Shown one piece after another: positions 54,369 to 62,667 of a stretch of 64,000 nt of DNA. Below the pieces are notes generated by a model. It searched no databases. It worked only from the letters and a program-made list of their open reading frames with translations, and was not told the origin of the DNA. How positions within the stretch are numbered: the stretch's first letter is position 1; the number at the start of each line of letters is the position of its first letter. The stretch is taken from the NCBI RefSeq assembly GCF_000205165.1, contig NZ_GL883841.1, positions 31,590 to 95,589 of the forward strand, given 5' to 3'. The DNA is from Paraprevotella xylaniphila YIT 11841. GTDB taxonomy: Bacteria > Bacteroidota > Bacteroidia > Bacteroidales > Bacteroidaceae. The translations under genes were made by a program, and so were the position numbers.

Positions 54369-55556
54369 ATGAAAAAGAAATTATTTGCCTTCCCCATCTT
54401 CTGCATGGCATTATTCAGTAGTTGCCACCAGAAGAATGAATCGAGAGTTTACATGTCAAACGACTCCTGTTTTCACGTTATTTCATTCAATCCTGATGGT
54501 CAATACACAAGTCTTCGTTTTTTCAACCTGTCGGAAATCGCTGATACCGTGGAATATATCCCTTTGCAAACCAATGAGGACATCACGGTAGGGGAAATTG
54601 AAAAAATGATTGTACGACACGGAAAGATATACATTTGGGACAGGCTATCGGAAAGTGTGTTCTGTTTCAACATGTCCGGCAACTACCTTTACCGCGTGCA
54701 TGCACAAGGACAAGGGCCGGGAGAATACGGGCGCACTTCCGACTTCTCCCTCGACATGGACAACGGCCATATCTGCATTTTCTCCGACGTGGACCGTGCC
54801 ATATTTGAGTATGACGAGAATGGAAAGTTCCTGAAAGAAACCCCTTCACCTTACATCATCACCTCATTTGCCATTCGTGGAAACACGATTTATGCGTACA
54901 CAGGAAGAACGCCCAATGAATATCCGGACATGGACGGAGAAAGCCAATTCCGCTTCAACGTAGTACAAGACGGGGAAGCCGCGCTCCACCAACTGCCTTT
55001 CCGGCACAACGAGAAGCTGCACAAGATTCCGTTATCCGACCGCAACTTTTCCATGTACAAGGATACGTTATTGCTATCTGAGGATTTATCCCCCCGAATC
55101 TACACGGTAAACCGCGACGGAAAACTTACGCCAAGGTATAAGATTGACTTCACGACCAACACCTACCATCCGTCCTTTGAAGACGGGGAACTTGATATTG
55201 ACCGGATGCAACGCGAGGAAAGAGATGGCAACCTGACCAAGATGAGTAATGGTTTCTATGAAAACGGCCGATATGTCATTTTCAACTATGCGCGTGGCCT
55301 TATCGGCACAGCATACGTGGACAAACGGGACAGCACGGTGCACAACATGGGTTATTTCAACATGGACGATTACAACCACAACCCACTCGCATCAGGCATA
55401 GAGTTCGTGGATGAAGAATATCTCTATAAGGTGGAAGAGCCTGGCATGCTTGTCCAGAACGGGAAGAAACAGGAATTTTCTCCCGCCTTGGCCCGTCAAG
55501 TAGCCGGAATGTCCGAAACCGACAACCCTGTCATTGTCAGAATACGTCTGAAATAA
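54369..55556 (+). CDS. 6-bladed beta-propeller lipoprotein, NVEALA partner
   Basis: The 395-residue protein has a lipoprotein signal peptide (LFAFPIFCMALFSSCHQKN) and blades such as KIYIWDRLSESVFCFNMSGN and GHICIFSDVDRAIFEYDENG. It contains QGQGPGEYGRTSDF, a loop typical of this Bacteroidales family. It follows the NVEALA peptide gene by eight bases and precedes the redoxin-DUF1573 gene by 13, forming a three-gene operon. Its constant company with the peptide suggests binding, display or export of it at the envelope. Confidence 0.82.
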   Translation: MKKKLFAFPIFCMALFSSCHQKNESRVYMSNDSCFHVISFNPDGQYTSLRFFNLSEIADTVEYIPLQTNEDITVGEIEKMIVRHGKIYIWDRLSESVFCFNMSGNYLYRVHAQGQGPGEYGRTSDFSLDMDNGHICIFSDVDRAIFEYDENGKFLKETPSPYIITSFAIRGNTIYAYTGRTPNEYPDMDGESQFRFNVVQDGEAALHQLPFRHNEKLHKIPLSDRNFSMYKDTLLLSEDLSPRIYTVNRDGKLTPRYKIDFTTNTYHPSFEDGELDIDRMQREERDGNLTKMSNGFYENGRYVIFNYARGLIGTAYVDKRDSTVHNMGYFNMDDYNHNPLASGIEFVDEEYLYKVEEPGMLVQNGKKQEFSPALARQVAGMSETDNPVIVRIRLK

Positions 55557-55569
55557 ACCTTATACAAAG

Positions 55570-56445
55570 ATGAAGTATCCACTATTAACCTCCTTGTTCC
55601 TCCTGTGGACAGCGGCATCCTGCCATTCCCCACAGGAGAAACAAGGCAGTACGGACGAGAAACTCTTCAGGGAATATTGCCTGATGAACGCCACGGAAAC
55701 ATACGATTTCGCACTGCCCGGAAGCCTGACGGTAGAAGATTTGCAAGGTAACCCCGTGAGAATAGACAGTCTGGCAAAAGAAGACAAACTGATATTAAGA
55801 ATCAGGGGCAGCTTCTGCGAAGACTGCGTACTGGCGGAAATCAAACAGATAAACAACTTGAAGGATTGTTCACATATAGCAATTATCGCCACCTATGACA
55901 ATCTGCGGATGCTGAAAATTGCCGTGGAGAAGTACGGCATCAAAGTACCGGTCTACCACCTGACGAATGGTGCCGGACAGGAGTTATTCAGTCGAAACGA
56001 CAAGAAAGGCATTCCATACTTGTTCCTTTTACGCCACCAAACGCTGCAATGCGAATCCACCTTTTTCCCCTCCAAACTGTTTCCGGATTTCTCCGCCTCA
56101 TATTATGAAACCATGACGGGATATCTGGCACGAGAAGACAAGAAACATACGCTATTCACCTTCACAGACAAAGACCTGGGAACGGTGGAAAGAGGAAAGA
56201 CATACGAAGTGAAATTTGAGTACCGGAACACAACGGACAGCCTTCTGGTGATACATGACGTGCGCCATTCCTGCGACTGCGTAGTCCCACAATGGAAAAA
56301 CGCCCCGCTTCGCAAGGGGGAGAGTGGAAAACTGACCGTACGCTTCACGCCCAAGGGGCATGGCTACAGCATGCAATCCGTCATGGTGTACCACAACCAA
56401 TCCCGTTACCCTTCACGGCTCACCATAAGGGCTGAAGCGAAATAA
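55570..56445 (+). CDS. Redoxin-like and DUF1573 fusion lipoprotein
   Basis: The 291-residue protein starts with a lipoprotein signal (SLFLLWTAASCHSPQ). It has a thioredoxin-like domain with ILRIRGSFCEDCVLAEI (CEDC at the active-site position), then a C-terminal DUF1573 domain, an immunoglobulin-like ASH/PapD fold with VRHSCDCVVPQWKNAPLRKG and TVRFTPKGH. DUF1573 alone is common in Bacteroidota; fusion to a redoxin in an NVEALA operon suggests thiol chemistry on Cys-rich partners such as the peptide two genes upstream. It converges on the TPR gene with eight bases between stops. Confidence 0.78.
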   Translation: MKYPLLTSLFLLWTAASCHSPQEKQGSTDEKLFREYCLMNATETYDFALPGSLTVEDLQGNPVRIDSLAKEDKLILRIRGSFCEDCVLAEIKQINNLKDCSHIAIIATYDNLRMLKIAVEKYGIKVPVYHLTNGAGQELFSRNDKKGIPYLFLLRHQTLQCESTFFPSKLFPDFSASYYETMTGYLAREDKKHTLFTFTDKDLGTVERGKTYEVKFEYRNTTDSLLVIHDVRHSCDCVVPQWKNAPLRKGESGKLTVRFTPKGHGYSMQSVMVYHNQSRYPSRLTIRAEAK

Positions 56446-56453
56446 AGCAAAAC

Positions 56454-57281
56454 TCATCGCAGTTCGTGCCGCATGGAAGCCACGTCCTCGGGATTGGCTC
56501 CCAGTTCCATGGCCTTGTCCAAATCGGCACGGGCTTCTTTCTTCCGCTTCGTCTCGATGTAGAGCGCGGCACGGTTGAGCAAATAATCAATGTTCTTCGG
56601 TTCCAAAGAAATCGCTTTCGTGAAATCCGCCTCAGCCGCCTCGTATTGCTTGCGCGTCTGTTCCAAACCGGCACGTACGGCATAGAGGATGGCATGGTCC
56701 GGCGCGGCAGCCACCATGGCATTGATCTGCTCCATGGCCTCCCGCGGACGGTTGTCTTTCTCATTCAACAGCACCAAGCCGATACGCGCCTCTTCGTGTG
56801 CAGGGTTCAGCTTGAGCAAAGCCTCGTAATCCGCACGCGCCCTCCTGTAAAGCCGTTGCCCGGTATAGATATACGCACGCATGAAAAGCGCTTCCTGCTC
56901 GTCGGCCTTCCAGTCCAACACGTCGCTATAGTCCACCAAAGCCTTCTCCTTGTTGCCCAACTGCATGTAGAGCTTGGCCCGTGCCATGCGGAGCGGCAAG
57001 ACGTGGGGAGCCACGTTCAGCCCCATCGTGTAGCTCTCCAAGGCTTTCTCCGGCTTGCCCCGGTGCTCCTGCATCCGTCCAATCTGGTAGTATATCATGG
57101 CATTGGAACGCTGCGCCGGTTCAATGCGCATGGCCTCACGGAACAGACGCTCGGCCTTCTCCGTACTGTCCGCCGACATGGACTCCAACGCCCGCCGCAC
57201 GTACGTCCTATAGTCCGACACCTGAGCCTGACAGACGGTTGCCGCCAAACACAACCCCAAAGTCAATTTCCACTTTCCCAT
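56454..57281 (-). CDS. Secreted tetratricopeptide repeat protein
   Basis: The 275-residue protein has a signal peptide (cleavage near CQA-QV) and about six TPR units, for example AERLFREAMRIEPAQRSNAM and ALVDYSDVLDWKADEQEALF, giving a scaffold in the periplasm. I chose ATG 57281. It is preceded by AAAAAAGGAGGGAGT, an unusually strong Shine-Dalgarno-like run for Bacteroidota, which rarely use one; this also argues against the upstream ATG at 57359. It is monocistronic. Its partner is unknown. Confidence 0.8.
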   Translation of the reverse strand: MGKWKLTLGLCLAATVCQAQVSDYRTYVRRALESMSADSTEKAERLFREAMRIEPAQRSNAMIYYQIGRMQEHRGKPEKALESYTMGLNVAPHVLPLRMARAKLYMQLGNKEKALVDYSDVLDWKADEQEALFMRAYIYTGQRLYRRARADYEALLKLNPAHEEARIGLVLLNEKDNRPREAMEQINAMVAAAPDHAILYAVRAGLEQTRKQYEAAEADFTKAISLEPKNIDYLLNRAALYIETKRKKEARADLDKAMELGANPEDVASMRHELR

Positions 57282-57605
57282 ACTCCCTCCTTTTTTGATT
57301 GATACCTGAAACCTCGCGAGAAGGATTCTATTCGCAAATATAAGCATTTTGACAGACACGGCCTCGACTTTCCGACCCTAAATTCAGGACTACGGGCGTT
57401 TCAGCATCCCAAGACCTGTCCTTGCAAAATAACAGCAAAACACACATTATTGCGCTAAAAAGACACAAAAACAGTTGTTTTCCGCCTCTCTTTCCTTCCA
57501 TAAATCCTCCAACCGGCAGCAAATCCAGAGTAAATCAGATACAAAATTTCACAATTCAGGGCTAAATCCAAATGAATATTTACCACTTTTAAGAATCATT
57601 TAAAG

Positions 57606-57671
57606 CCAAACGGAAAATCATTTTCAGCCGAATGATTTCTCATTTGGCTGAAAATGATTTTCGGTTCGGTG
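57606..57671. repeat. Intergenic palindromic repeat, copy 4
   Basis: AAAATCATTTTCAGCC (57614-57629) pairs perfectly with GGCTGAAAATGATTTT (57646-57661). Outside this, CCAAACGG and CGGTTCGG extend it imperfectly, and the loop contains GAATGATTTCTCATTT. The words match copies 1-3. It lies in the divergent gap between the TPR gene and the 58-kb array, so it is not needed as a terminator for either. The rest of 57282-58041 has no supported gene; a 64-codon minus-strand ORF (57328-57522) is not convincing. Confidence 0.65.
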
Positions 57672-58041
57672 AAAAACAGCGTTTTTCTGTCCTGAAAGTG
57701 GAAAACCAAGTGGGTTTGAGAGGGTATATTCTTCTATTTGAATGATTTCTTATGTCAAGTTCCGCATGACGGATTGTACGGAGAATGGGATGTGTGGCTC
57801 ACCCGTCCACGAACGGTAAGCGCAAAAAACGGTTTTCCGGCTGACACGATGTCTGTTCAAACCGCCTGAAGGCTGACACAGCGATTCTGCTAGCCCCGCG
57901 TAAATCGTTTATTTTCGAGCACTCCAATAATTGGGCCGAAATAAAGAAGTTTTGAAAGGGTAAAAATGACAATCTGTCAATGGTAGCATTTTGTCAAGTC
58001 TATAAGGATTCAATATTTATCCATTAAAAATGATGAAAACC

Positions 58042-58122
58042 TTTGGCTGTCCCACACTTTCTCCATACATTTGAGCAACCTACATAATGAAGAGCGAATG
58101 AAAGACCTTACCATTTGTTGCA
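58042..58122 (+). promoter_or_regulatory. Duplicated promoter and start module, copy R1
   Basis: TTTG (58042-58045), a 20-base spacer and TACATTTG (58066-58073) form a perfect Bacteroidota promoter. It is followed by a short leader and ATGAAAGACCTTACCATTTG at 58098, the first codons (MKDLTI) of a DUF4422-type gene. Bases 58042-58122 are nearly identical to 61393-61475. Here the reading frame runs on into the next gene's signal peptide instead of the DUF4422 body, so only the gene tip was retained. Confidence 0.75.
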
Positions 58123-58175
58123 CCTGCCCCCAAAACGGACAGGACAAAACATTGCCTCATCCTGCATCCGGCAAA

Positions 58176-59018
58176 ATGCAGGTTCTCAGAATCCTCGTCC
58201 TCTTACTGTCCCTCCTTACGACAAGAGCCGTAAAGGCACTGTCTCCATCTGCCCCTTCGGACGGGAGGCAAATAGAAAAGTATCTCCAAAAATCATACCA
58301 GGAATACATGGAGGCCATCAACACCGATGACAGAAAAACAGAGGAAAAGTTTCTTCAAAATCTGCTCACCCCGGAAATGAAGGAAAAACGGGCGCGACTG
58401 GCATGCGCCACGGATAGCGACCCCATGATTCGGGCGCAAGACGTTACGGAATATTCCATCCAGTCCGTACGCTGCAGGCATCTGTGCGGCTGTTGGTACG
58501 AAGTGTCATACCGCCCGTACCCCCAAGATTCAACGACCTATATCCCGTTACGCATCACGACAGATTCCTTGGGAAAGACACGTATTTCGTACGTAACACC
58601 TGATTGGGGCAACCGTAATTACGGGGATTATTGGTTTGATATTCCTGAGGAAAAGGTCATAGACCACCAAGACGGGAAGACATTTGTGGAAACCTTTTAC
58701 AAGTCGTACGCCCATACTTACATAAAAATGGAACCGGATTTGGAACAAGGCTTGAAACACTTGCGAGAGACCTACTGTACCCCCGCCATGCAGGAAAAAT
58801 ACGTCCGGTCGAAAAAAGAAGTGGAACTGGAAGATCCTATGTTCGACCCCGTCATAGGAAATGACGACTTCGATGTCTTTTGGTACAGTTCTTTACAGGT
58901 CCATCCCACCAAAAACAAAGAATGCTTCACGGTAAGCTACAGCTACACAAAACTTCAAGTTACCCTCCAATGCCAAGACGGCAAATATAAAATAGCCGAC
59001 GTGGAACTTATCCCTTAA
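58176..59018 (+). CDS. Secreted protein with two DUF3828-like repeats (gene X of the array)
   Basis: The 280-residue protein starts with a signal peptide (MQVLRILVLLLSLLTTRAVK, cleavage near KA-LS). It has two related halves: one with KSYQEYMEAI then LLTPEMKEKRARL, the other with KSYAHTYIKM then YCTPAMQEKYVRSKKEV and DPMFDPVIGNDDF. The pattern (helix, TPxMxEK, acidic DPM loop, beta strands) resembles DUF3828. An in-frame extension from ATG 58098 would add 26 residues of foreign DUF4422 origin and bury the signal, so 58176 is preferred. Promoter R1 drives it. The function is unknown. Confidence 0.65.
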   Translation: MQVLRILVLLLSLLTTRAVKALSPSAPSDGRQIEKYLQKSYQEYMEAINTDDRKTEEKFLQNLLTPEMKEKRARLACATDSDPMIRAQDVTEYSIQSVRCRHLCGCWYEVSYRPYPQDSTTYIPLRITTDSLGKTRISYVTPDWGNRNYGDYWFDIPEEKVIDHQDGKTFVETFYKSYAHTYIKMEPDLEQGLKHLRETYCTPAMQEKYVRSKKEVELEDPMFDPVIGNDDFDVFWYSSLQVHPTKNKECFTVSYSYTKLQVTLQCQDGKYKIADVELIP

Positions 59019-59044
59019 CAACACCATCAAAAAGAAAATACGCC

Positions 59045-59188
59045 ATGGAATCATACTTGGAAAACTACACCGTGCGCTACAACATGTCTGCGAGAAAAGA
59101 CACCGTAAGGGTCAAGAACCTGACTTGCCCTTACATTGACAGGGAGGGCAAGGCTTTCGTCTTGCTCAAAGACAGGACGGGACTGTAA
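59045..59188 (+). pseudogene. 3'-end remnant of gene A (A')
   Basis: This 47-codon ORF (MESYLENYTVRYNMSARKDT, then VRVKNLTCPYIDREGKAFVL) matches the last 45 residues of the intact gene at 61810 (YGMSPMKDSITVKNLTCPYN, then DKNGRVFVLLK) at roughly 70 percent by eye. It keeps an open frame and original-looking stop (VLLKDRTGL). It is best read as the surviving tail of a second copy of gene A, not as a gene in its own right. Confidence 0.7.
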
Positions 59189-59205
59189 AGAAACGCATTG
59201 CAACC

Positions 59206-59228
59206 ATGAGACTGCCATTTTAATCTTA
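59206..59228 (+). pseudogene. Truncated start of a glycosyltransferase-like gene, tip 1
   Basis: ATGAGACTGCCATTTTAATC is the same sequence as the tips at 61310 and 63977 with one base missing (GAC-TGCC for GACATGCC), which creates an early stop. Only the first eight codons' worth of sequence remains, directly upstream of gene B. Confidence 0.55.
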
Positions 59229-59246
59229 TATTTATAGGAAATAGTC

Positions 59247-61313
59247 ATGAAGAAAACGTTTATCGGATATCTGTTAGCACTTATTCCATTATCCTCCTAT
59301 TCCTGCTTGCAAGCAGGAATAGGAGACAATACACCTGAAAAGGAATATCAAACCATACTTATGGAGAACGACAGCCTGAGACCTACCCGGAAATGGACAT
59401 TCAGGTATGACGATAAGAATTTCCCATGCGACCACGGAGCGTACGATGGTACGATTAAAGGTTTCGATGCGGACGGTAAGGGGCATTTTTACATTTTAGG
59501 TGGAGAACCCGTCCGATTGGCTTGTTTCATAGGAGAGAACATGGAATGGAGCCGAGACCTCGGCTTGTCCATGAGACACTGCCAAAATGCTTTATTCAAG
59601 ATAGTAAACGATTCCATTTATTTCATAAATGAAGTCAAATACATTTATTCTTATGATAAGGAAAACTCTACTTATTTCAAAGATGAAGCCAAATTCATTT
59701 CTTACCAGGACGAAGCCAATTCCATATTTCGTATCCACAAAAGCGGCAAAGGAAAGTTAGAACGTTTCCCCCTACACATAGATGGGGAATACCTTGAGGG
59801 GAAATTGCGAGACAACGGTTTTTATGTAGTGGCAAGACCCGATAATGTACCCGACAGCGTTTCGCTCGATGACAGAAGCCACGACATAGGCTATCTCTTC
59901 ACATACCCTAATAAATTGCAAAATAAGGTCAGCGGAGGAAACGGCATTGCCAAGTTGCGCCTTGACGGCATACCGGTATTTATTGATTTGGAAAACAATC
60001 CCCCTTATACGGGTTTCTATGGGAAAACTGACAACTTTCTTATATATGGTTCCATAGACTATGACATCGGTTCGATTGCAATAATAGACACGATATACCG
60101 CACCATAACAAAACATCCCATTTCCGGCTTGCCACGATTGGACGCGACAACCGGTTGGTTTCCGGGTGGCGCACTATGTTCTGACAATACAACAGTTATT
60201 GTCAACAAGCATCTGTACGCAATAGGATACGACAATATAAAAATGACTTATACCATCGTGGAATATGATTTAAGCCCCATATTACATCTTGCACATGCAA
60301 CCGCCCAACCGTCAGCATTCCGAACTTTCTTGTCTGGGTTTAAGAAATGCTCCCAAATCAATCTTTCGTCATTTGGAGAGAAAATCATATCCGATTCAGC
60401 TTTGATAGACGGCAACATGTATGCCCGTTTTCTTCCTCCCATACAAGACAACTGCCTTTGCGAACAGTATAATGTCTTTTGGCAAAAAGGAAGTTACATG
60501 GAGTGTGGAGGTTTTATCACCGTCATGCTGAAAAGGCACTGCCAAGACTACAAGGACGGGAACAGCCAATATTTCATAGAGAATCTTGTCACCGACTATA
60601 TGCTCGTCACATATTCATGCGACGGTGAAATTCTGGATTTTAAAACGGTAGGACACGACGGGAGGGCATACTTCACACGTATAGCCCCCAAAGGACAGGC
60701 ACCAAACTTCCTTGTGGAGCAAGGCTCTTTGGACGATTGTACTTCAATCCTCCGATACCAAGACTTGACCTACACGGTAAGAACGTACGAATACAACGTA
60801 AGCCCGGACGGGAAAATCAAAGAGAGAACAACCGGAACAGCCCAAAAAGAAACCATTAAAAATCCGGAGAACGACCGCGCCCCTATCCGGTTTGAAGAAT
60901 TTATGTCCTATTTTAAGAAATGGGAAAAACCTTATGTCAACGATTCCTTATTCATACCTTCCACCCCACATACCGACTTACCTTTTCCGGAATGCTTCTC
61001 CCTAATTCCGGACACCCTCGATTGCGGGTGTTGGCCACGCGACCTCCAATGGACACCCGGCCGATACATCGAAAGCAAGGAACGCTATTTCTTTTTCGTC
61101 ACCAAAGGTTGCATGACTCCTCATCGCGCCCCGTCTCCATATGCGGATTACATGGTACTGGAGTTCAGTAAAGACGGTATATTTAAGGAAGCCTCGAATA
61201 TCTTTCATGCAACTGACGACTCGGATATCGAGGATTTACCATTAGCATTAACTTTACGGCTAAAACGTTCCCTTGATTCAGCCCTCATTGAAGAAAATTA
61301 CAGAAAGCCATGA
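59247..61313 (+). CDS. Large secreted protein of unknown family (gene B of the array)
   Basis: I do not recognise the 688-residue product. It has a signal peptide (MKKTFIGYLLALIPLSSYSC, with Cys a possible but poor lipobox). Blade-like beta repeats follow (GFDADGKGHFYILGGEPVRL, IVNDSIYFINEVKYIYSYD, NTTVIVNKHLYAIGYDN), suggesting a beta-propeller or similar all-beta fold. Several Cys-containing loops lie in the C-terminal half (DTLDCGCWPRD). Its stop overlaps the ATG of a truncated glycosyltransferase tip (CCATGA). A decayed copy of its first 50 codons lies at 62.5 kb. The function is unknown; envelope location is inferred. Confidence 0.6.
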   Translation: MKKTFIGYLLALIPLSSYSCLQAGIGDNTPEKEYQTILMENDSLRPTRKWTFRYDDKNFPCDHGAYDGTIKGFDADGKGHFYILGGEPVRLACFIGENMEWSRDLGLSMRHCQNALFKIVNDSIYFINEVKYIYSYDKENSTYFKDEAKFISYQDEANSIFRIHKSGKGKLERFPLHIDGEYLEGKLRDNGFYVVARPDNVPDSVSLDDRSHDIGYLFTYPNKLQNKVSGGNGIAKLRLDGIPVFIDLENNPPYTGFYGKTDNFLIYGSIDYDIGSIAIIDTIYRTITKHPISGLPRLDATTGWFPGGALCSDNTTVIVNKHLYAIGYDNIKMTYTIVEYDLSPILHLAHATAQPSAFRTFLSGFKKCSQINLSSFGEKIISDSALIDGNMYARFLPPIQDNCLCEQYNVFWQKGSYMECGGFITVMLKRHCQDYKDGNSQYFIENLVTDYMLVTYSCDGEILDFKTVGHDGRAYFTRIAPKGQAPNFLVEQGSLDDCTSILRYQDLTYTVRTYEYNVSPDGKIKERTTGTAQKETIKNPENDRAPIRFEEFMSYFKKWEKPYVNDSLFIPSTPHTDLPFPECFSLIPDTLDCGCWPRDLQWTPGRYIESKERYFFFVTKGCMTPHRAPSPYADYMVLEFSKDGIFKEASNIFHATDDSDIEDLPLALTLRLKRSLDSALIEENYRKP

Positions 61314-61384
61314 GACATGCCATTTTAATCTTAGCCCACAAAGGTCAATCTGCGGGTTTGACTTATTTTATACATAAAAAGTAA
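61310..61384 (+). pseudogene. Truncated start of a GT14-like glycosyltransferase, tip 2
   Basis: The 24-codon reading MRHAILILAHKGQSAGLTYF, then IHKK and stop, resembles the N-terminus of core-2/I-branching (GT14) glycosyltransferases of Bacteroidales, which begin MKHAxLIxAH and later have YIHxDKK. Here the body is missing. The ATG overlaps the stop of gene B. Tips 1 and 3 share the first 24 bases. Confidence 0.55.
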
Positions 61385-61392
61385 CGAAAACA

Positions 61393-61475
61393 TTTGGCCG
61401 TCCCGAACATTCTCCATACATTTGGAACAACCTACATAATGAAAAGCAAATGAAAGACCTTACCATTTGGTGCAC
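61393..61475 (+). promoter_or_regulatory. Duplicated promoter and start module, copy R2
   Basis: TTTG (61393-61396), 20 bases, TACATTTG (61417-61424), then leader and ATGAAAGACCTTACCATTTG at 61450. It differs from R1 at only a few positions over about 80 bases, including one short indel (AGCAAC against GAACAAC). Here the start codons belong to a longer DUF4422 frame. Confidence 0.75.
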
Positions 61476-61800
61476 ATACCATAAAGACGAACAAATCCAA
61501 CAATTCGGATTACTGGAAGATGACGTAATGCGCCTCTTCAAGGGTAATGATACCGGAATCGAGGGAGAGAACATCAACCACCTGAATCCGTTCTATTCCG
61601 AAATAGTCACTTTATATTATGTATGGAAAAACGGAATCCAAAGCCGGAGAGTGGGATTCTGCCATTACCGCAGGCGGTTCGGACGAATAGCGGATGTGGA
61701 ACCCGGCACATGCCAAGTGTTGGCCACCAACCGTAACTGCCATGTCTTCGGTCACTACAAGGGTGCACATAAAATCCCGACCAATTTATATCAGAAATAA
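61450..61800 (+). pseudogene. Truncated DUF4422 (glycosyltransferase-like) gene
   Basis: DUF4422 proteins are capsular and surface-polysaccharide glycosyltransferase-like enzymes of about 250 residues or more. This 116-codon frame keeps the N-terminal part: GNDTGIEGENINHLNPFYSE, then IVTLYYVWKNG, and RVGFCHYRRRFGR, which correspond to the family's DxTGxNIS.KN.xYxELT and GLCHYRRYF segments. It then reads GHYKGAHKIP before a stop, so the C-terminal half is missing. It is probably inactive, although a short product could be made from promoter R2. Confidence 0.72.
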
Positions 61801-61809
61801 AATCAAAAG

Positions 61810-62496
61810 ATGAAAATATCAAGTATTTTAATGAAAAAAGCAATAGATGCATTCACCTTGAAATTCCCCAACCGTAAGTTTGTATTCATTACAATAATCT
61901 TATCAATCACATTGATTTCAGTTAGTACCATACCTCTTTCCGCACAAGAACGTGTGGACATTGACACCCTACTGTACCGTTACCATAATCCGGAGCAAGA
62001 CCATTATCCGGACTTGCTTCCCGAAGACTGTTATCTGGAATTGTACTTGGAAAACGGCATATTGAAGAAAGGGTACTTTTGGGGAACGAGTGACGAGTTT
62101 GAACAAGCTCGTGAAGGCTACGAGTGCGGCTATTTCGTCATGCCCATGACAGATATAAAACAAGACAAAGACTCCATTTCATTCCGTCTGGACATTGTCA
62201 AGACCTCAAGCGGCGAGAAGGTCAACACTTTCGTCAAAGCCCCCATCGACCGCCATATCCGTTCCTGGCAAGAAGCCATGTCCCACTATCAGACGTGGGA
62301 ACCTTTTACCGACCGGATGGAGGATGAGATACAAATGAGTATCTCCTTTGCCCGGTGGTTGGAAAATGACGTTGTACGGTATGGCATGTCTCCGATGAAA
62401 GATTCTATAACAGTCAAGAATCTGACCTGTCCTTACAACGATAAGAACGGTCGGGTCTTCGTCTTGCTGAAAGGCAAAATTCCATTATCCTCCTAA
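61810..62496 (+). CDS. Secreted hypothetical protein (gene A of the array), chimeric 3' end
   Basis: I do not recognise the family. The 228-residue protein has a long signal peptide or anchor (FVFITIILSITLISVSTIPL, cleavage near LSA-QE) and a conserved-looking C-terminal segment shared with remnant A' at 59045. The last residues GKIPLSS do not match A'. At the DNA level they are the start of gene B (ATTCCATTATCCTCCT, as at 59283), so gene A has been cut and joined to a fragment of gene B, gaining a stop from a one-base insertion. It starts nine bases after the DUF4422 fragment. The function is unknown. Confidence 0.6.
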   Translation: MKISSILMKKAIDAFTLKFPNRKFVFITIILSITLISVSTIPLSAQERVDIDTLLYRYHNPEQDHYPDLLPEDCYLELYLENGILKKGYFWGTSDEFEQAREGYECGYFVMPMTDIKQDKDSISFRLDIVKTSSGEKVNTFVKAPIDRHIRSWQEAMSHYQTWEPFTDRMEDEIQMSISFARWLENDVVRYGMSPMKDSITVKNLTCPYNDKNGRVFVLLKGKIPLSS

Positions 62497-62658
62497 TTCC
62501 TGTTTGCAAGCAGGAATAGGAGACAATGTACCTGAAAAGGACTATCAAACCATCCGTATGGAGAACGACAGCCTGCGACCTACCTGGGAAATGGACATTC
62601 AATTATGACGATGATTCTAAAAATTGTGATGCTTACTTCATCTATGTCACACCCAAAT
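62484..62658 (+). pseudogene. 5' remnant of gene B (B')
   Basis: Bases from ATTCCATTATCCTCC on match gene B from about 59283 to 59430: CLQAGIGDN.PEK.YQTI, then MENDSLRPT can be read, but with inserted bases (an A after CCTCCT, a G in CTGGGAAATGG) and stops. It ends in a short unrelated tail (YFIYVTPK and stop) ten bases before gene C. It is a decayed partial duplicate. Confidence 0.65.
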
Positions 62659-62667
62659 AAATAATGA

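Noticed and set aside
57328..57522. 64-codon minus-strand ORF with a hydrophobic segment
   Set aside because: It could pass for a small lipoprotein but has no promoter, overlaps the leader of the TPR gene and has no support beyond one hydrophobic run.
58087..58101. Four-codon leader peptide (MKSE) overlapping the MKDLTI start in R1 and R2
   Set aside because: It is present in both modules but too short to distinguish from chance in a duplicated sequence.
58098..58175. Translation of gene X from the DUF4422 tip at 58098
   Set aside because: It is possible in frame, but it would bury the signal peptide behind 26 foreign residues; the internal ATG is more plausible.
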